A stretch of DNA of 14,376 bases from assembly GCA_036497895.1 (NCBI GenBank), contig DASXIR010000242.1, forward strand, positions 1 through 14,376. The letters are read 5' to 3'. Under the pieces are notes generated by a model, which saw only the letters and a list, made by a program, of their open reading frames with translations, was not told the origin of the DNA and made no database searches. Shown here one piece after another: positions 7,625-14,376 of the stretch. Made by a program: the position numbers and the translations under genes. Positions within the stretch are counted from its first letter, which is position 1. Every line of letters starts with the position of its first letter. Origin of the DNA: CAVQFC01 sp036497895 (lineage in GTDB: Bacteria; Acidobacteriota; Vicinamibacteria; Vicinamibacterales; CAVVIG01).

Positions 7625-8547
7625 GGCACGACCGCAACGGCTTCGCCACATTGATCGTGGTGATGTGCTGTCTGCTCGAGGTTCTGACGAGCGACGTAAT
7701 TGCGCAAACATCGTCGTCCTCTCCGTCTGACCGGATCGCGTTCGACCGGCCGGAGGCCTGGGCGATGAAGTACTTCACGTCAGCGACGTCATTGAGTGGC
7801 CTGGCCACACCCGATCAACTGAGCCCGGGATCCCTGGCCATTCAGTTCGAGGGGGGTTGGTTGCCAGCGTTGAGCGCATCCCAGGAGCTCGTGGGATTCA
7901 ATGGGACCGCACCTGAAGATCTCAATATGGCGCCCGTGTTCTTGAGGCCTCGAGTGGCGGTCGGCTTACCCCACAGCACGACGTTGATCGTGGCCGTTGA
8001 TCCGCCCATCCGTACCTTTGGGGTGACGCCGCGGCTGCTGGCGTTGGGTCTCGAGGGCATCATTCATGACGCGAGCCCATGGATCTTCGGCTGGCGCGCC
8101 CACGGCCAGATTGGCACGGTGACGGCAGCGTTCACCTGCCCCGCGAACGTCGTCTCCTTCCCACCGGGCTCGCCGAACAACCCGACCGGCTGCACGGCCG
8201 AGTCCTCGGATTCCACTGCACTGCGGTATGCGGGTGTCGAATTCCATGCCGCGCGCCGCATCGGCCAGCGGCTTGTCCCGCATGCCGCGGCAGGTGTGAA
8301 CGTCGTCGACAACCTCTTCCAGACAAATGCGCAGACCTTCGGCCAGCCCGATCACACGCGTCTGCAGTCAGCAGGCGCAACCTTTTCGATCAGTGCAGGA
8401 GTTGGATACATGGTGACCGAACGGCTCACACTTTCGGCGGACGTCTTTTACGCGCCACTCACGGTACGGCGTACGGCGGAGACCGCAACCTCGATTGATT
8501 CGATGTTCAATGTCCGGGCGCTTTTTAGTTACCGGGTGACCCGATGA
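7621..8547 (+). CDS. Exported protein, probable outer-membrane beta-barrel, unknown function
   Basis: I do not recognise a named family. The protein has 308 residues and a signal peptide (hydrophobic stretch about 8-22, likely cleavage after VIA, residue 28). The mature part has alternating hydrophobic/polar strands separated by Gly/Asn/Pro-rich turns, for example GLPHSTTLIVAVDPP, RRIGQRLVPHAAAGVNVV and MVTERLTLSADVFYAPL. It ends with a strand, ALFSYRVTR, although without the terminal aromatic residue of classic porins. Two cysteines (173 and 191) flank a Pro/Asn-rich loop and could form a disulfide. The start overlaps the cupredoxin stop (ATGA at 7621-7624), and its own stop overlaps the YceI start in the same way. 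This ties it to that cluster, perhaps as an outer-membrane partner. The barrel call is an inference from strand pattern. Confidence 0.7.
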   Translation: MRHDRNGFATLIVVMCCLLEVLTSDVIAQTSSSSPSDRIAFDRPEAWAMKYFTSATSLSGLATPDQLSPGSLAIQFEGGWLPALSASQELVGFNGTAPEDLNMAPVFLRPRVAVGLPHSTTLIVAVDPPIRTFGVTPRLLALGLEGIIHDASPWIFGWRAHGQIGTVTAAFTCPANVVSFPPGSPNNPTGCTAESSDSTALRYAGVEFHAARRIGQRLVPHAAAGVNVVDNLFQTNAQTFGQPDHTRLQSAGATFSISAGVGYMVTERLTLSADVFYAPLTVRRTAETATSIDSMFNVRALFSYRVTR

Positions 8548-9170
8548 CTCGCCACAGACCGGCCCTGACCGCGCTCGCCGTCGGAGTCATTGTCGCCGCC
8601 GCAATTGTCCGCGGCGCAGCCGCGCGTCCGTACACCATCGATGCCGGTCGGAGTAGCGCGACGATCGAGGTCGGGAAGTCCGGCGCCTTCAGCTTCGCCG
8701 CTGGCCACAGCCACGAGGCGGTCGCCTCCAAGCTCGCCGGTACGATCGCTGTCGATGTCGACGATCCCGCCCACTCAAGCGTCCGGGTAACGATCGACGC
8801 GTCCGCATTGAAAGTGACTGGCAAGGGTGAGTCGGCCGCTGACGTCCCGAAGGTCCAGGAGACGATGGCCGGCCCGAAAGTCCTGGACGTGCAACAGTAC
8901 CCGACGATAGCATTTGCGAGCACAAACGTCGCACTCAAGGCGCACACGGGCACGACGTTGGATGTCGCGGTCACCGGCCAACTGACGATCCGAGGCATGG
9001 CCCGGGAAATCACGGTACCGGTCAACGTGCGGATGGATGGCGGCACTCTGACCGCCACCGGGCGCTTCCCGGTCAAACAAACCGACTATGGGATGAAGCC
9101 CGTAAGCGTCGGCGGCGTCGTCTCCGTGAAAGACGTCGTGAACATCAGCTTCACGATCGTGGGGAAGTGA
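8544..9170 (+). CDS. YceI-like periplasmic protein
   Basis: YceI proteins are lipocalin-like beta-barrels that bind polyisoprenoid lipids. Many are periplasmic and stress- or acid-responsive. This one has 208 residues and a signal peptide (hydrophobic about 7-22, cleavage near AAA at 25-27). Family features in order are PYTIDAGRSSATIEV, the FSFAAGHSHEAVAS segment with the conserved His-containing loop, alternating strands such as GTIAVDV, the VLDVQQYPTIAFAST block (the usual FDVxxYPxxxF region), a GQLTIRGMAREITVPV strand pair, and the C-terminal TDYGMKPV...VSVKDVVNISF. It starts inside the previous stop (ATGA at 8544-8547), so it is probably coupled to the barrel and cupredoxin genes. The ligand is not shown by sequence. 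A quinone or other isoprenoid would fit a redox cluster, but that is speculation. Confidence 0.9.
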   Translation: MTRHRPALTALAVGVIVAAAIVRGAAARPYTIDAGRSSATIEVGKSGAFSFAAGHSHEAVASKLAGTIAVDVDDPAHSSVRVTIDASALKVTGKGESAADVPKVQETMAGPKVLDVQQYPTIAFASTNVALKAHTGTTLDVAVTGQLTIRGMAREITVPVNVRMDGGTLTATGRFPVKQTDYGMKPVSVGGVVSVKDVVNISFTIVGK

Positions 9171-9201
9171 TCCGTCCCCGTCTCGGTCAACGGTGGACGC
9201 G

Positions 9202-9960
9202 ATGAGACCGTCGATAGCGTGTCTTGCCCTGATCGCGGCCACGATCTCCAGTTCGCCACAGATTCCGCGGACCATTACATTGCGTGGACGTCCGCAGACG
9301 CTGCATCCATACGGCCCTCCAGCTGGCGATCCTGTCATTGTGTCGAGCGGGGACGGCGGATGGATTCACCTGGGACCGCACGTCGCGCAGCTGCTCGCGG
9401 CCCGAGGTTTCGCTGTCACGGGCTTCGACGTCAAAGCGTATCTCGCGAGCTTTACCTCTGGACCGACGACGCTGCGTGCGGCCGACGAGCCGCGCGACTA
9501 CGGCACGCTGCTGCAGGCGGCGATCGGCCTGGGCACGACAAAGCCGATTCTGGTTGGCGTCTCCGAGGGCGCAGGTCTGTCGGTCCTCGCGACAAGCGAT
9601 CCGCGCACAAAAGCCAACGTCCTCGGCATCGTCGCCGTGGGCTTGCCCGATTGGAACGAGCTGGGATGGCGCTGGAAGGATGCGATCACCTATCTGACTC
9701 ACAAGATTCCGAACGAGCCGACCTTCAGCGTCGCGGCGATCGCTTCTGACATCGCGCCGATTCCGCTGGCGGCGATTCATTCGACCCACGACGAATATGT
9801 GCCACTGGCTGAGGTTGAACGGGTCATGCAGCATGCCGCCCAACCGAAGCGGCTGTGGGTCGTGAATGCGTCAGACCATCGATTCAGCGACAATCTTTCC
9901 GAGTTCGACGAGCGCCTGCTGGACGCCATCGCGTGGATCCAGGCGAACGCGTCACGGTGA
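9202..9960 (+). CDS. VirJ/AcvB-type serine hydrolase (possible aminoacyl-phosphatidylglycerol hydrolase)
   Basis: This is an exported alpha/beta-hydrolase of the bacterial virulence-factor VirJ/AcvB family. In Agrobacterium, AcvB hydrolyses lysyl-phosphatidylglycerol in the periplasm. The N-terminus is signal-like (MRPSIACLALIAATISSS). The family hallmark SGDGGW lies at residues 49-54. The nucleophile elbow GVSEG places Ser121, the acid is probably Asp197 (THDEYVP), and the base is His226 (ASDHRFSDN), giving a complete triad. At about 252 residues it matches one-domain VirJ rather than the longer two-domain AcvB. I chose the ATG at 9202 because GGTGGA precedes it. A GTG at 9193 would add only three residues. 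It lies 7 bases before a lysyl-lipid synthase-like gene, which strongly supports a lipid substrate. The exact substrate is inferred. Confidence 0.87.
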   Translation: MRPSIACLALIAATISSSPQIPRTITLRGRPQTLHPYGPPAGDPVIVSSGDGGWIHLGPHVAQLLAARGFAVTGFDVKAYLASFTSGPTTLRAADEPRDYGTLLQAAIGLGTTKPILVGVSEGAGLSVLATSDPRTKANVLGIVAVGLPDWNELGWRWKDAITYLTHKIPNEPTFSVAAIASDIAPIPLAAIHSTHDEYVPLAEVERVMQHAAQPKRLWVVNASDHRFSDNLSEFDERLLDAIAWIQANASR

Positions 9961-9967
9961 CTCGTCG

Positions 9968-11089
9968 ATGATTGAGGTGCCCAGGATGCTGCCCATCAGC
10001 GCCGGCAGGTATCCGGCTGCGCGCGTGCTCGCGCACCTGCTGGCAGGTCCCACCCACGAACTCGCGGCACCCACCGACGACGACCTCCACGCTGTCAGCG
10101 CAATCATCGAGCGACAGCCGTGGACGTTTCCCTCTCTGGCGCTCCTGCGCGACAAAGCGGTGTTGTTCGACGACCAGCGGCAGGGTTTCGTCATGTACGG
10201 CGTGCAGGGGCGCACGTGGGTCGCGCTCGGCGATCCGGTGGGTCCGCCCGAGCGGAGGGCCGCCTTGATTCGCGGCTTTCTGGAGAAGTGCCACGACTGC
10301 GACGGCGTGCCGGTGTTCTACGAAGTCCGGCAAGAAGAGCTGCATCGGTACGCGGATTTCGGCTTGAAGTTCATCAAGATCGGCGAGGAGGCGAGGGTGG
10401 ATCTCGAGACGTTCACCCTCACCGGTGGACACTGGTGCAAGCAGCGGCAGCGTCTTCATCGTCTGGAACGATGCGGTGTGACGTTCCGGGTGATCCCACG
10501 GAAGGAAACGGCTGCGGTGACCGACCGTCTTCAGGCCGTGTCCGACGAGTGGCTCGCCGCAAAAGCAGGCGGCGAGAAGGGCTTTTCGCTCGGCTCCTTC
10601 AATCCCGACTATCTGTCACATTTTGACATCGCGGTGATGGAACGCGACGGCGAGATTATCGCGTTCGCCAACCTCTGGGCGGGATCGCGGCGGCTCGAGC
10701 TCGCGACCGATCTGATTCGCTTTACTCGCGCCGCGCCGCCGGAAACGATGGAAGGCCTTCTGGTCCACGTGATGGCCTGGGGCAAGACACAGGGTTACCG
10801 ATGGTTCTCACTCGGTGTGGCGCCGCTCTCCGGTCTGGAGCGGTCACCCGTGGCGCCGTTCTGGGGCCGCGTCGGGTCGTTCCTGTACGCACACGGCGAA
10901 CCCTTTTATCCGTTCCGTGGTCTGCGGGCGTTCAAGCAGAAATTTCGCCCCCAATGGAAGCCGCGGTATCTGGTCTATCCCGGCGGACTTGGCTTGCTGC
11001 GCATCGTCGTCGATGTGTCGGCCTTGATTGCCGGAGGCTATCGTAGGGTCGTGTTGAAGTCTGCGGATCCCCGCTATTTTGGTTCGTGA
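9968..11089 (+). CDS. Stand-alone MprF/LpiA catalytic domain (aminoacyl-phosphatidylglycerol synthase-like, DUF2156)
   Basis: This family transfers an amino acid from charged tRNA to phosphatidylglycerol on the cytoplasmic side of the membrane. The roughly 373-residue protein matches the C-terminal double-GNAT domain of MprF/LpiA along its length. Recognisable blocks are PWTFPSLALLRDK (about residue 52), the YGVQGRTWVALGDPVGP strand pair, VPVFYEV, and the diagnostic EGLLVHVMAWGKTQGYRWFSLGVAPLSGLE block (positions about 10738-10839; MprF has APLSGVG). FKQKFRPQWKPRYL and a hydrophobic C-terminal segment near 335-352 follow. The N-terminal multi-helix flippase region of full MprF (about 14 helices) is absent and not encoded nearby. 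The start is uncertain: ATG 9968 is used, but ATG 9986 has a better upstream GAGG. The gene sits 7 bases after the hydrolase, as expected for an operon. Lysine is not proven as substrate. Confidence 0.86.
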   Translation: MIEVPRMLPISAGRYPAARVLAHLLAGPTHELAAPTDDDLHAVSAIIERQPWTFPSLALLRDKAVLFDDQRQGFVMYGVQGRTWVALGDPVGPPERRAALIRGFLEKCHDCDGVPVFYEVRQEELHRYADFGLKFIKIGEEARVDLETFTLTGGHWCKQRQRLHRLERCGVTFRVIPRKETAAVTDRLQAVSDEWLAAKAGGEKGFSLGSFNPDYLSHFDIAVMERDGEIIAFANLWAGSRRLELATDLIRFTRAAPPETMEGLLVHVMAWGKTQGYRWFSLGVAPLSGLERSPVAPFWGRVGSFLYAHGEPFYPFRGLRAFKQKFRPQWKPRYLVYPGGLGLLRIVVDVSALIAGGYRRVVLKSADPRYFGS

Positions 11090-11257
11090 GAGTGAAAGTA
11101 GGCCATTCTCGTATCGACAGGCGTTTTCTTGAGGTGATCGCTCAGCGTAAACGAACAAGCGACCGACGTGGCTCGATGGCTCGTCACCGTCATGCGCTAC
11201 GATTTGGGCTACGTCTTCGGCGAGACGTCGAGACACATGCCAGCCCTACGTCAGACG
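11090..11257 (+). other. Intergenic/leader stretch before the sulfatase-TPR gene
   Basis: This stretch of about 170 bases has no stem-loop or convincing promoter that I can defend. From 11168 onward it is open in the frame of the next gene from a GTG, but that extension lacks any conserved content and would bury the lipoprotein signal. It is therefore treated as untranslated leader. A promoter for the next gene is plausible here but not seen. Confidence 0.4.
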
Positions 11258-13306
11258 ATGATCAATCGCATTTCGGGTGCGACCGCCTGCACCGCCGCGG
11301 TCCTGCTTCTGGTCGCTTGCGGACGAGGCGGGCCATTCTCATCAGGCACTCCAGCCGGTGAAGGTCGGCGGCCGTCGATCCTCCTCGTCACGCTGGACAC
11401 CACCCGCGCCGACGTGATTGGACCGGACGCGAAAGGGGTCGCGACGCCCGCGTTTGACGCGCTCGTCGCGCGTGGGCGACGTTTCACGCAGGCCTACGCC
11501 ACTGTCCCCGAGACGTTGCCGTCGCACACCTCGATGATGACCGGCCTTTATCCGGCCGGCCACGGTGTGCACGAGAACGGCCGCCGCGTGTCCGACCAGA
11601 CGCCGCTTCTGGCCGAGCGTCTCCGCGCCGCCGGCTACGGTACCGCGGCATTCGTCTCGACATTCACACTGGCGCGCCGCTTCGGCCTCGCCCGCGGTTT
11701 CGACGTCTACGATGACGCGCTGCCGGCTGGAGCGGTGGAGCGTTCATCGGGCGATACGACCGATGCGGCGCTGACGCTACTCGACCGCCATGCGGAGATG
11801 CCGCTCTTCCTCTGGGTTCACTACAACGATCCGCACGCGCCGTACGAGCCGCCGGAGCCATACCGCTCGCGTTACGAGGGCCACCCGTACCTCGGGGAGG
11901 TCGCGACGATGGACGCGCAGCTCGGACGCCTCGTGGCGGCGTTCGCGCGCGACGTCCCCGAACCGCGTGCGGTCGCCATCGTCGCGGATCACGGAGAGGG
12001 GCTGGGCGACCACGGCGAGCCGCAGCACGGCTACCTGCTGTATCAGTCCACGATGCACGTGCCGCTGGTGTTGGTCGGCCCCGGCGTAGCGACCGGCTTT
12101 ACGGAGACACCGGTCAGCACGCGACGAATTTTCTTCACCATCCTCGACTGGGCAGGGCTCGGAGCGGCGCACAGCCTGCTTGCCGGCGACTCGGATCCGG
12201 TACTTGCGGAAGCGATGAAACCGTTTCTTGAATTCGGCTGGCAGCCGCAGAGCATGATCGTAGACGGCACGCGGAAGGCGATCCTCGCCGGCAAGGTGCA
12301 GGAGATCTACGACGTCGCAGCCGATCCGGGCGAGACGCACAACCTTCAGGCGACCGTCACCTTGCCGCCGGCCATAAGGACCGCGCTGTGGGACTACCCG
12401 GTTCCGTCGCTGACCGCGGCCGCGCAGAACGCGCCGCCGCTGAGCGCGGAGGATCGGCAGAAGCTGTCGAGCCTTGGCTATGTGAGCGGCGGGGTAACAG
12501 CGCCGGTGAGAAGAGACGCGGCCCGTCCGGCCGACATGACGAAGCTCTTCGAGCCAATCGGGGAGGCGGACGGCCTGTTCGTCGCGGGCCGCTTCGCCAC
12601 CGCAGCGCCGCTGCTCGCGAAGATCCTGAGCGACGACCCACATAACCTCGGCGTCGCCCTGCAGCTGGCAGCGTCGTACTCCGCGCTCGGGCAGAACGCG
12701 CAGGCGGAGGCGACGTTCCGGAGGGCGGCGGCGATGGCGCCGGATTCACCGGACGTGCGGCTATATCTCGCGCTTCACTACGCCCGAGGTCCGGACTGGG
12801 CGCAAGCGGCGCCACTTCTCGATCAGGTCCTGGCATCCGCGCCCGATCGGCTGCCGGCGCTCGAGGCGCTCGCGACGATTCGCGAGCGACAGGGCCGCGC
12901 ACCCGACGCGATCGGGCTGTGGCAGCGGGCGTTCGCTCTCCGGTCGCCGTCGGCGCCGGAGCTTGCGCATCTCGGCGATCTCGAGATGGGTATTGGAGCG
13001 ACCGGTGCTGCGATTACCGCCTTCGAGCGCGCGCGTGGCCTCGACCCCCAGGGCTTCCGCCGTGACCTCGACCTCGGTGTTCTGTATCTCGCGGCGCGTC
13101 GCTTCGTCGATGCTGGAGAGGCCCTCGACCGCGTGCCGGCATCCGATCCGCGCTATCCGATGGCGCTCTTCAAGCGCGCGCAGGTCAGCGCCCTGCTGAA
13201 TGATCCTGACGTGGCGGCGCGCATCGCCGCGGCACGCGCGCACGCCGACCCCGAGACGCGTCCGCTGATTGCGCGCGAAAAGCTGTTCGACAGCGTGGGA
13301 CGCTAG
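11258..13306 (+). CDS. Sulfatase-fold (alkaline phosphatase superfamily) lipoprotein with C-terminal TPR repeats
   Basis: The ATG at 11258 gives 682 residues and a clean lipoprotein signal, MINRISG...LLLVAC, with Cys21. Starts further upstream (GTG 11168, ATG 11192 or 11237) would mask it. The sulfatase fold spans about residues 39-380, with a metal-ligand Asp47 in VTLDTTRAD and the metal site ADHGEGLGDHGEPQHG (Asp244, His245, His257). The nucleophile motif reads T-L-P-S-H (Thr86 to His90) followed by TSMMTG. Classic sulfatases have Cys or Ser-x-Pro-x-Arg, so formylglycine chemistry is not possible. A Thr nucleophile recalls LtaS-type phosphoglycerol transferases. Residues about 430-630 are TPR-like helical pairs, for example LAASYSALGQNAQAEATFRRAAAMAPD and IRERQGRAPDAIGLWQRAFAL. 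The substrate is unknown. It could be a phosphate- or sulfate-ester hydrolase or a transferase. Confidence 0.88.
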   Translation: MINRISGATACTAAVLLLVACGRGGPFSSGTPAGEGRRPSILLVTLDTTRADVIGPDAKGVATPAFDALVARGRRFTQAYATVPETLPSHTSMMTGLYPAGHGVHENGRRVSDQTPLLAERLRAAGYGTAAFVSTFTLARRFGLARGFDVYDDALPAGAVERSSGDTTDAALTLLDRHAEMPLFLWVHYNDPHAPYEPPEPYRSRYEGHPYLGEVATMDAQLGRLVAAFARDVPEPRAVAIVADHGEGLGDHGEPQHGYLLYQSTMHVPLVLVGPGVATGFTETPVSTRRIFFTILDWAGLGAAHSLLAGDSDPVLAEAMKPFLEFGWQPQSMIVDGTRKAILAGKVQEIYDVAADPGETHNLQATVTLPPAIRTALWDYPVPSLTAAAQNAPPLSAEDRQKLSSLGYVSGGVTAPVRRDAARPADMTKLFEPIGEADGLFVAGRFATAAPLLAKILSDDPHNLGVALQLAASYSALGQNAQAEATFRRAAAMAPDSPDVRLYLALHYARGPDWAQAAPLLDQVLASAPDRLPALEALATIRERQGRAPDAIGLWQRAFALRSPSAPELAHLGDLEMGIGATGAAITAFERARGLDPQGFRRDLDLGVLYLAARRFVDAGEALDRVPASDPRYPMALFKRAQVSALLNDPDVAARIAAARAHADPETRPLIAREKLFDSVGR

Positions 13307-14376
13307 AAAGTGAATTTGAACTGGAGCTCGAGCCGCCGCGGGAAATAGAAGGTGTCCGGCTTCCCGTAATTTGCAGCATTGAAGTTCGGCTGAATGTTGT
13401 AGCCGGTCTGCTGGTTGAACACGTTGTACACGTAGGCCGTGATGCTGCCCTTGTAGCGGGCCATGAAGGGGATGTCCTGCGTGTAGTTGAGGTCCAACTG
13501 CTCGACCGAGGCCGAGCGATGGGACCCCGCAGGCTCGGCATAGCGCGCCGTGTTGCTCGTGCTGGTCGTGAGCGCCGCGTAGGGCAAATAGCTATGGGTC
13601 TCCCACGGCTGTCCCGATTGCGCGAACGCGAACGCGCCGAGCGTGGCATGCCACGAGAACTGGTAGGCGCCCATGATCTTGGCGGCGTTCGGCCGGTCGC
13701 CCTGCAGGCGCCCAAGCTTGTTGTCCCACAGCTGGCGTCCCGGACCGTCGCCGATGTTCGATGAGCCGATGAAGATGTTGGCGTCATTGGACTCGGCCGT
13801 CGACGAGCCGTCCTGATCGAAGTTGCCGTAGTACCGGCTGTAGGTATAAGAGCCCTGGACCCAGAGCGGTCCCTTGCGGTATTCCGCCTCAAGCGTCGCG
13901 GCGCGGTAATCGGTGAACGAGCCATCGAGGTCAGCGATGACGTAGGAGTTGCCGTTGCCGCCAATCGGCGCCAGTTGGGCGGCGAGGTTCGCGATGTACG
14001 GCAGCTGCGGGATCGGCGCGTTCGTGCCGGGCACGGTTGTGTAGCCCTCGTTGTAGAGGATGCGAGACATGTTCGGCGTGTCCTCCCAGTAATGCGTGCC
14101 CTTGCGATACTGGAAGTACGCGCGGCCCGACCAGGCCGTGCCGAACTGCTTCGCGGTTCCGATGACCCACTCGTCGAAGCGCTGGGGTGTCATGTCCGGC
14201 ACGAACAGCTTGCCGGTGGATGCAGCGACGTTCTCCAGCTCGAACAGGTTGCCGTTGGCGTCGAAGTCCGCGTTCTGCGAGACCGCGAGGTTACGATCCC
14301 ACGACGCGGCGCGCGGCAGCGAACTGGCAGCCGGGTTGTAGCGCGCGTAGCTGGCGAACATCGTGTCTTTGCCGTT
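13303..14376 (-). CDS. TonB-dependent receptor, Oar-like, C-terminal part (5' partial)
   Basis: This is the C-terminal half of an outer-membrane beta-barrel that imports or binds large substrates using TonB energy. The reverse-strand frame is open to the window edge, so the 357 residues seen are only the end, and the ATG near 14361 is internal. The first residues, NGKDTMFASYARYNPAA, and the later GSYTYSRYYGNFDQDGSS, GRQLWDNKLGRLQGDRPN, YQFSWHATLGAFAFAQSGQPW and ITAYVYNVFNQQ stretches are typical of Oar-like receptors, common in Acidobacteriota and Myxococcota. The barrel ends in the strand RRLELQFKFTF with a terminal Phe, the outer-membrane assembly signal. The plug domain and any carboxypeptidase-regulatory-like N-terminal domain lie outside. 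It converges on the sulfatase-TPR gene, with the stop codons overlapping. The substrate is unknown. Confidence 0.9.
   Translation of the reverse strand, partial: NGKDTMFASYARYNPAASSLPRAASWDRNLAVSQNADFDANGNLFELENVAASTGKLFVPDMTPQRFDEWVIGTAKQFGTAWSGRAYFQYRKGTHYWEDTPNMSRILYNEGYTTVPGTNAPIPQLPYIANLAAQLAPIGGNGNSYVIADLDGSFTDYRAATLEAEYRKGPLWVQGSYTYSRYYGNFDQDGSSTAESNDANIFIGSSNIGDGPGRQLWDNKLGRLQGDRPNAAKIMGAYQFSWHATLGAFAFAQSGQPWETHSYLPYAALTTSTSNTARYAEPAGSHRSASVEQLDLNYTQDIPFMARYKGSITAYVYNVFNQQTGYNIQPNFNAANYGKPDTFYFPRRLELQFKFTF

Noticed and set aside
9866..9967. Upstream extension of the MprF-like gene inside the hydrolase gene
   Set aside because: The 34 extra residues are just the hydrolase C-terminus read in another frame. 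ATG 9968 or 9986 fits the family start better.
11129..11157. TTGAGG as a -35 box ahead of the sulfatase-TPR gene
   Set aside because: No acceptable -10 element is found at 16-18 bases spacing, so it is not supported as a promoter.
11168..11257. GTG start extending the sulfatase-TPR protein by 30 residues
   Set aside because: It would place a charged segment before the clear lipoprotein signal ending in LVAC.
11777..12643. Long reverse-strand open frame opposite the sulfatase-TPR gene
   Set aside because: It is antisense to the catalytic domain, composition-driven, and contains no domain.
1..14376. CRISPR array, tRNA, insertion sequence, phage or defence genes
   Set aside because: I saw no regular repeats, cloverleaf, transposase, integrase or nuclease-type motifs. 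All substantial frames are accounted for by envelope and metabolic genes.

Overview
The window is high-GC, densely packed bacterial DNA from a Gram-negative (diderm) organism: it encodes an RND efflux permease, an outer-membrane efflux lipoprotein, an outer-membrane barrel candidate and a TonB-dependent receptor. The Oar-like receptor C-terminus, the lipoprotein combining a sulfatase fold with TPR repeats, and the YceI and cupredoxin secreted proteins together resemble Acidobacteriota (for example Vicinamibacteria) from soil. That placement is an inference from gene style, not a search result. No rRNA, tRNA, mobile element or CRISPR array was seen.

Region 1 (1-7055) holds four plus-strand genes with almost no spacing. 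They are the RND multidrug-type permease (5' end outside the window), its outer-membrane factor, a class I-like polyphosphate kinase 2, and a large MscS-type mechanosensitive channel. Gaps of 1 to 17 bases suggest one operon. The periplasmic adaptor of the pump is not present and would be expected upstream of the window.

Region 2 (7056-7240) is the longest clear non-coding stretch. It has two stem-loops just after the channel gene and a perfect 12-base palindrome close to the next start codon.

Region 3 (7241-9170) encodes three exported proteins: a cupredoxin lipoprotein with amicyanin-like ligand spacing, an unrecognised outer-membrane barrel candidate, and a YceI-like protein. Both junctions are ATGA overlaps, so the three are probably translationally coupled. 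Region 4 (9202-11089) pairs a VirJ/AcvB-type serine hydrolase with a stand-alone MprF/LpiA catalytic domain. In Agrobacterium the related AcvB and LpiA proteins respectively hydrolyse and make lysyl-phosphatidylglycerol, so this pair looks like a compact aminoacyl-lipid turnover module, without the usual membrane flippase domain.

Region 5 (11258-14376) is a sulfatase-fold lipoprotein with TPR repeats, whose nucleophile position carries Thr instead of Cys or Ser, followed by a convergent TonB-dependent receptor whose 5' end lies beyond the window. The two stop codons share the four bases CTAG. Overall the window reads as a cell-envelope and envelope-stress neighbourhood: export, osmotic relief, phosphate/energy buffering, lipid modification and outer-membrane transport.
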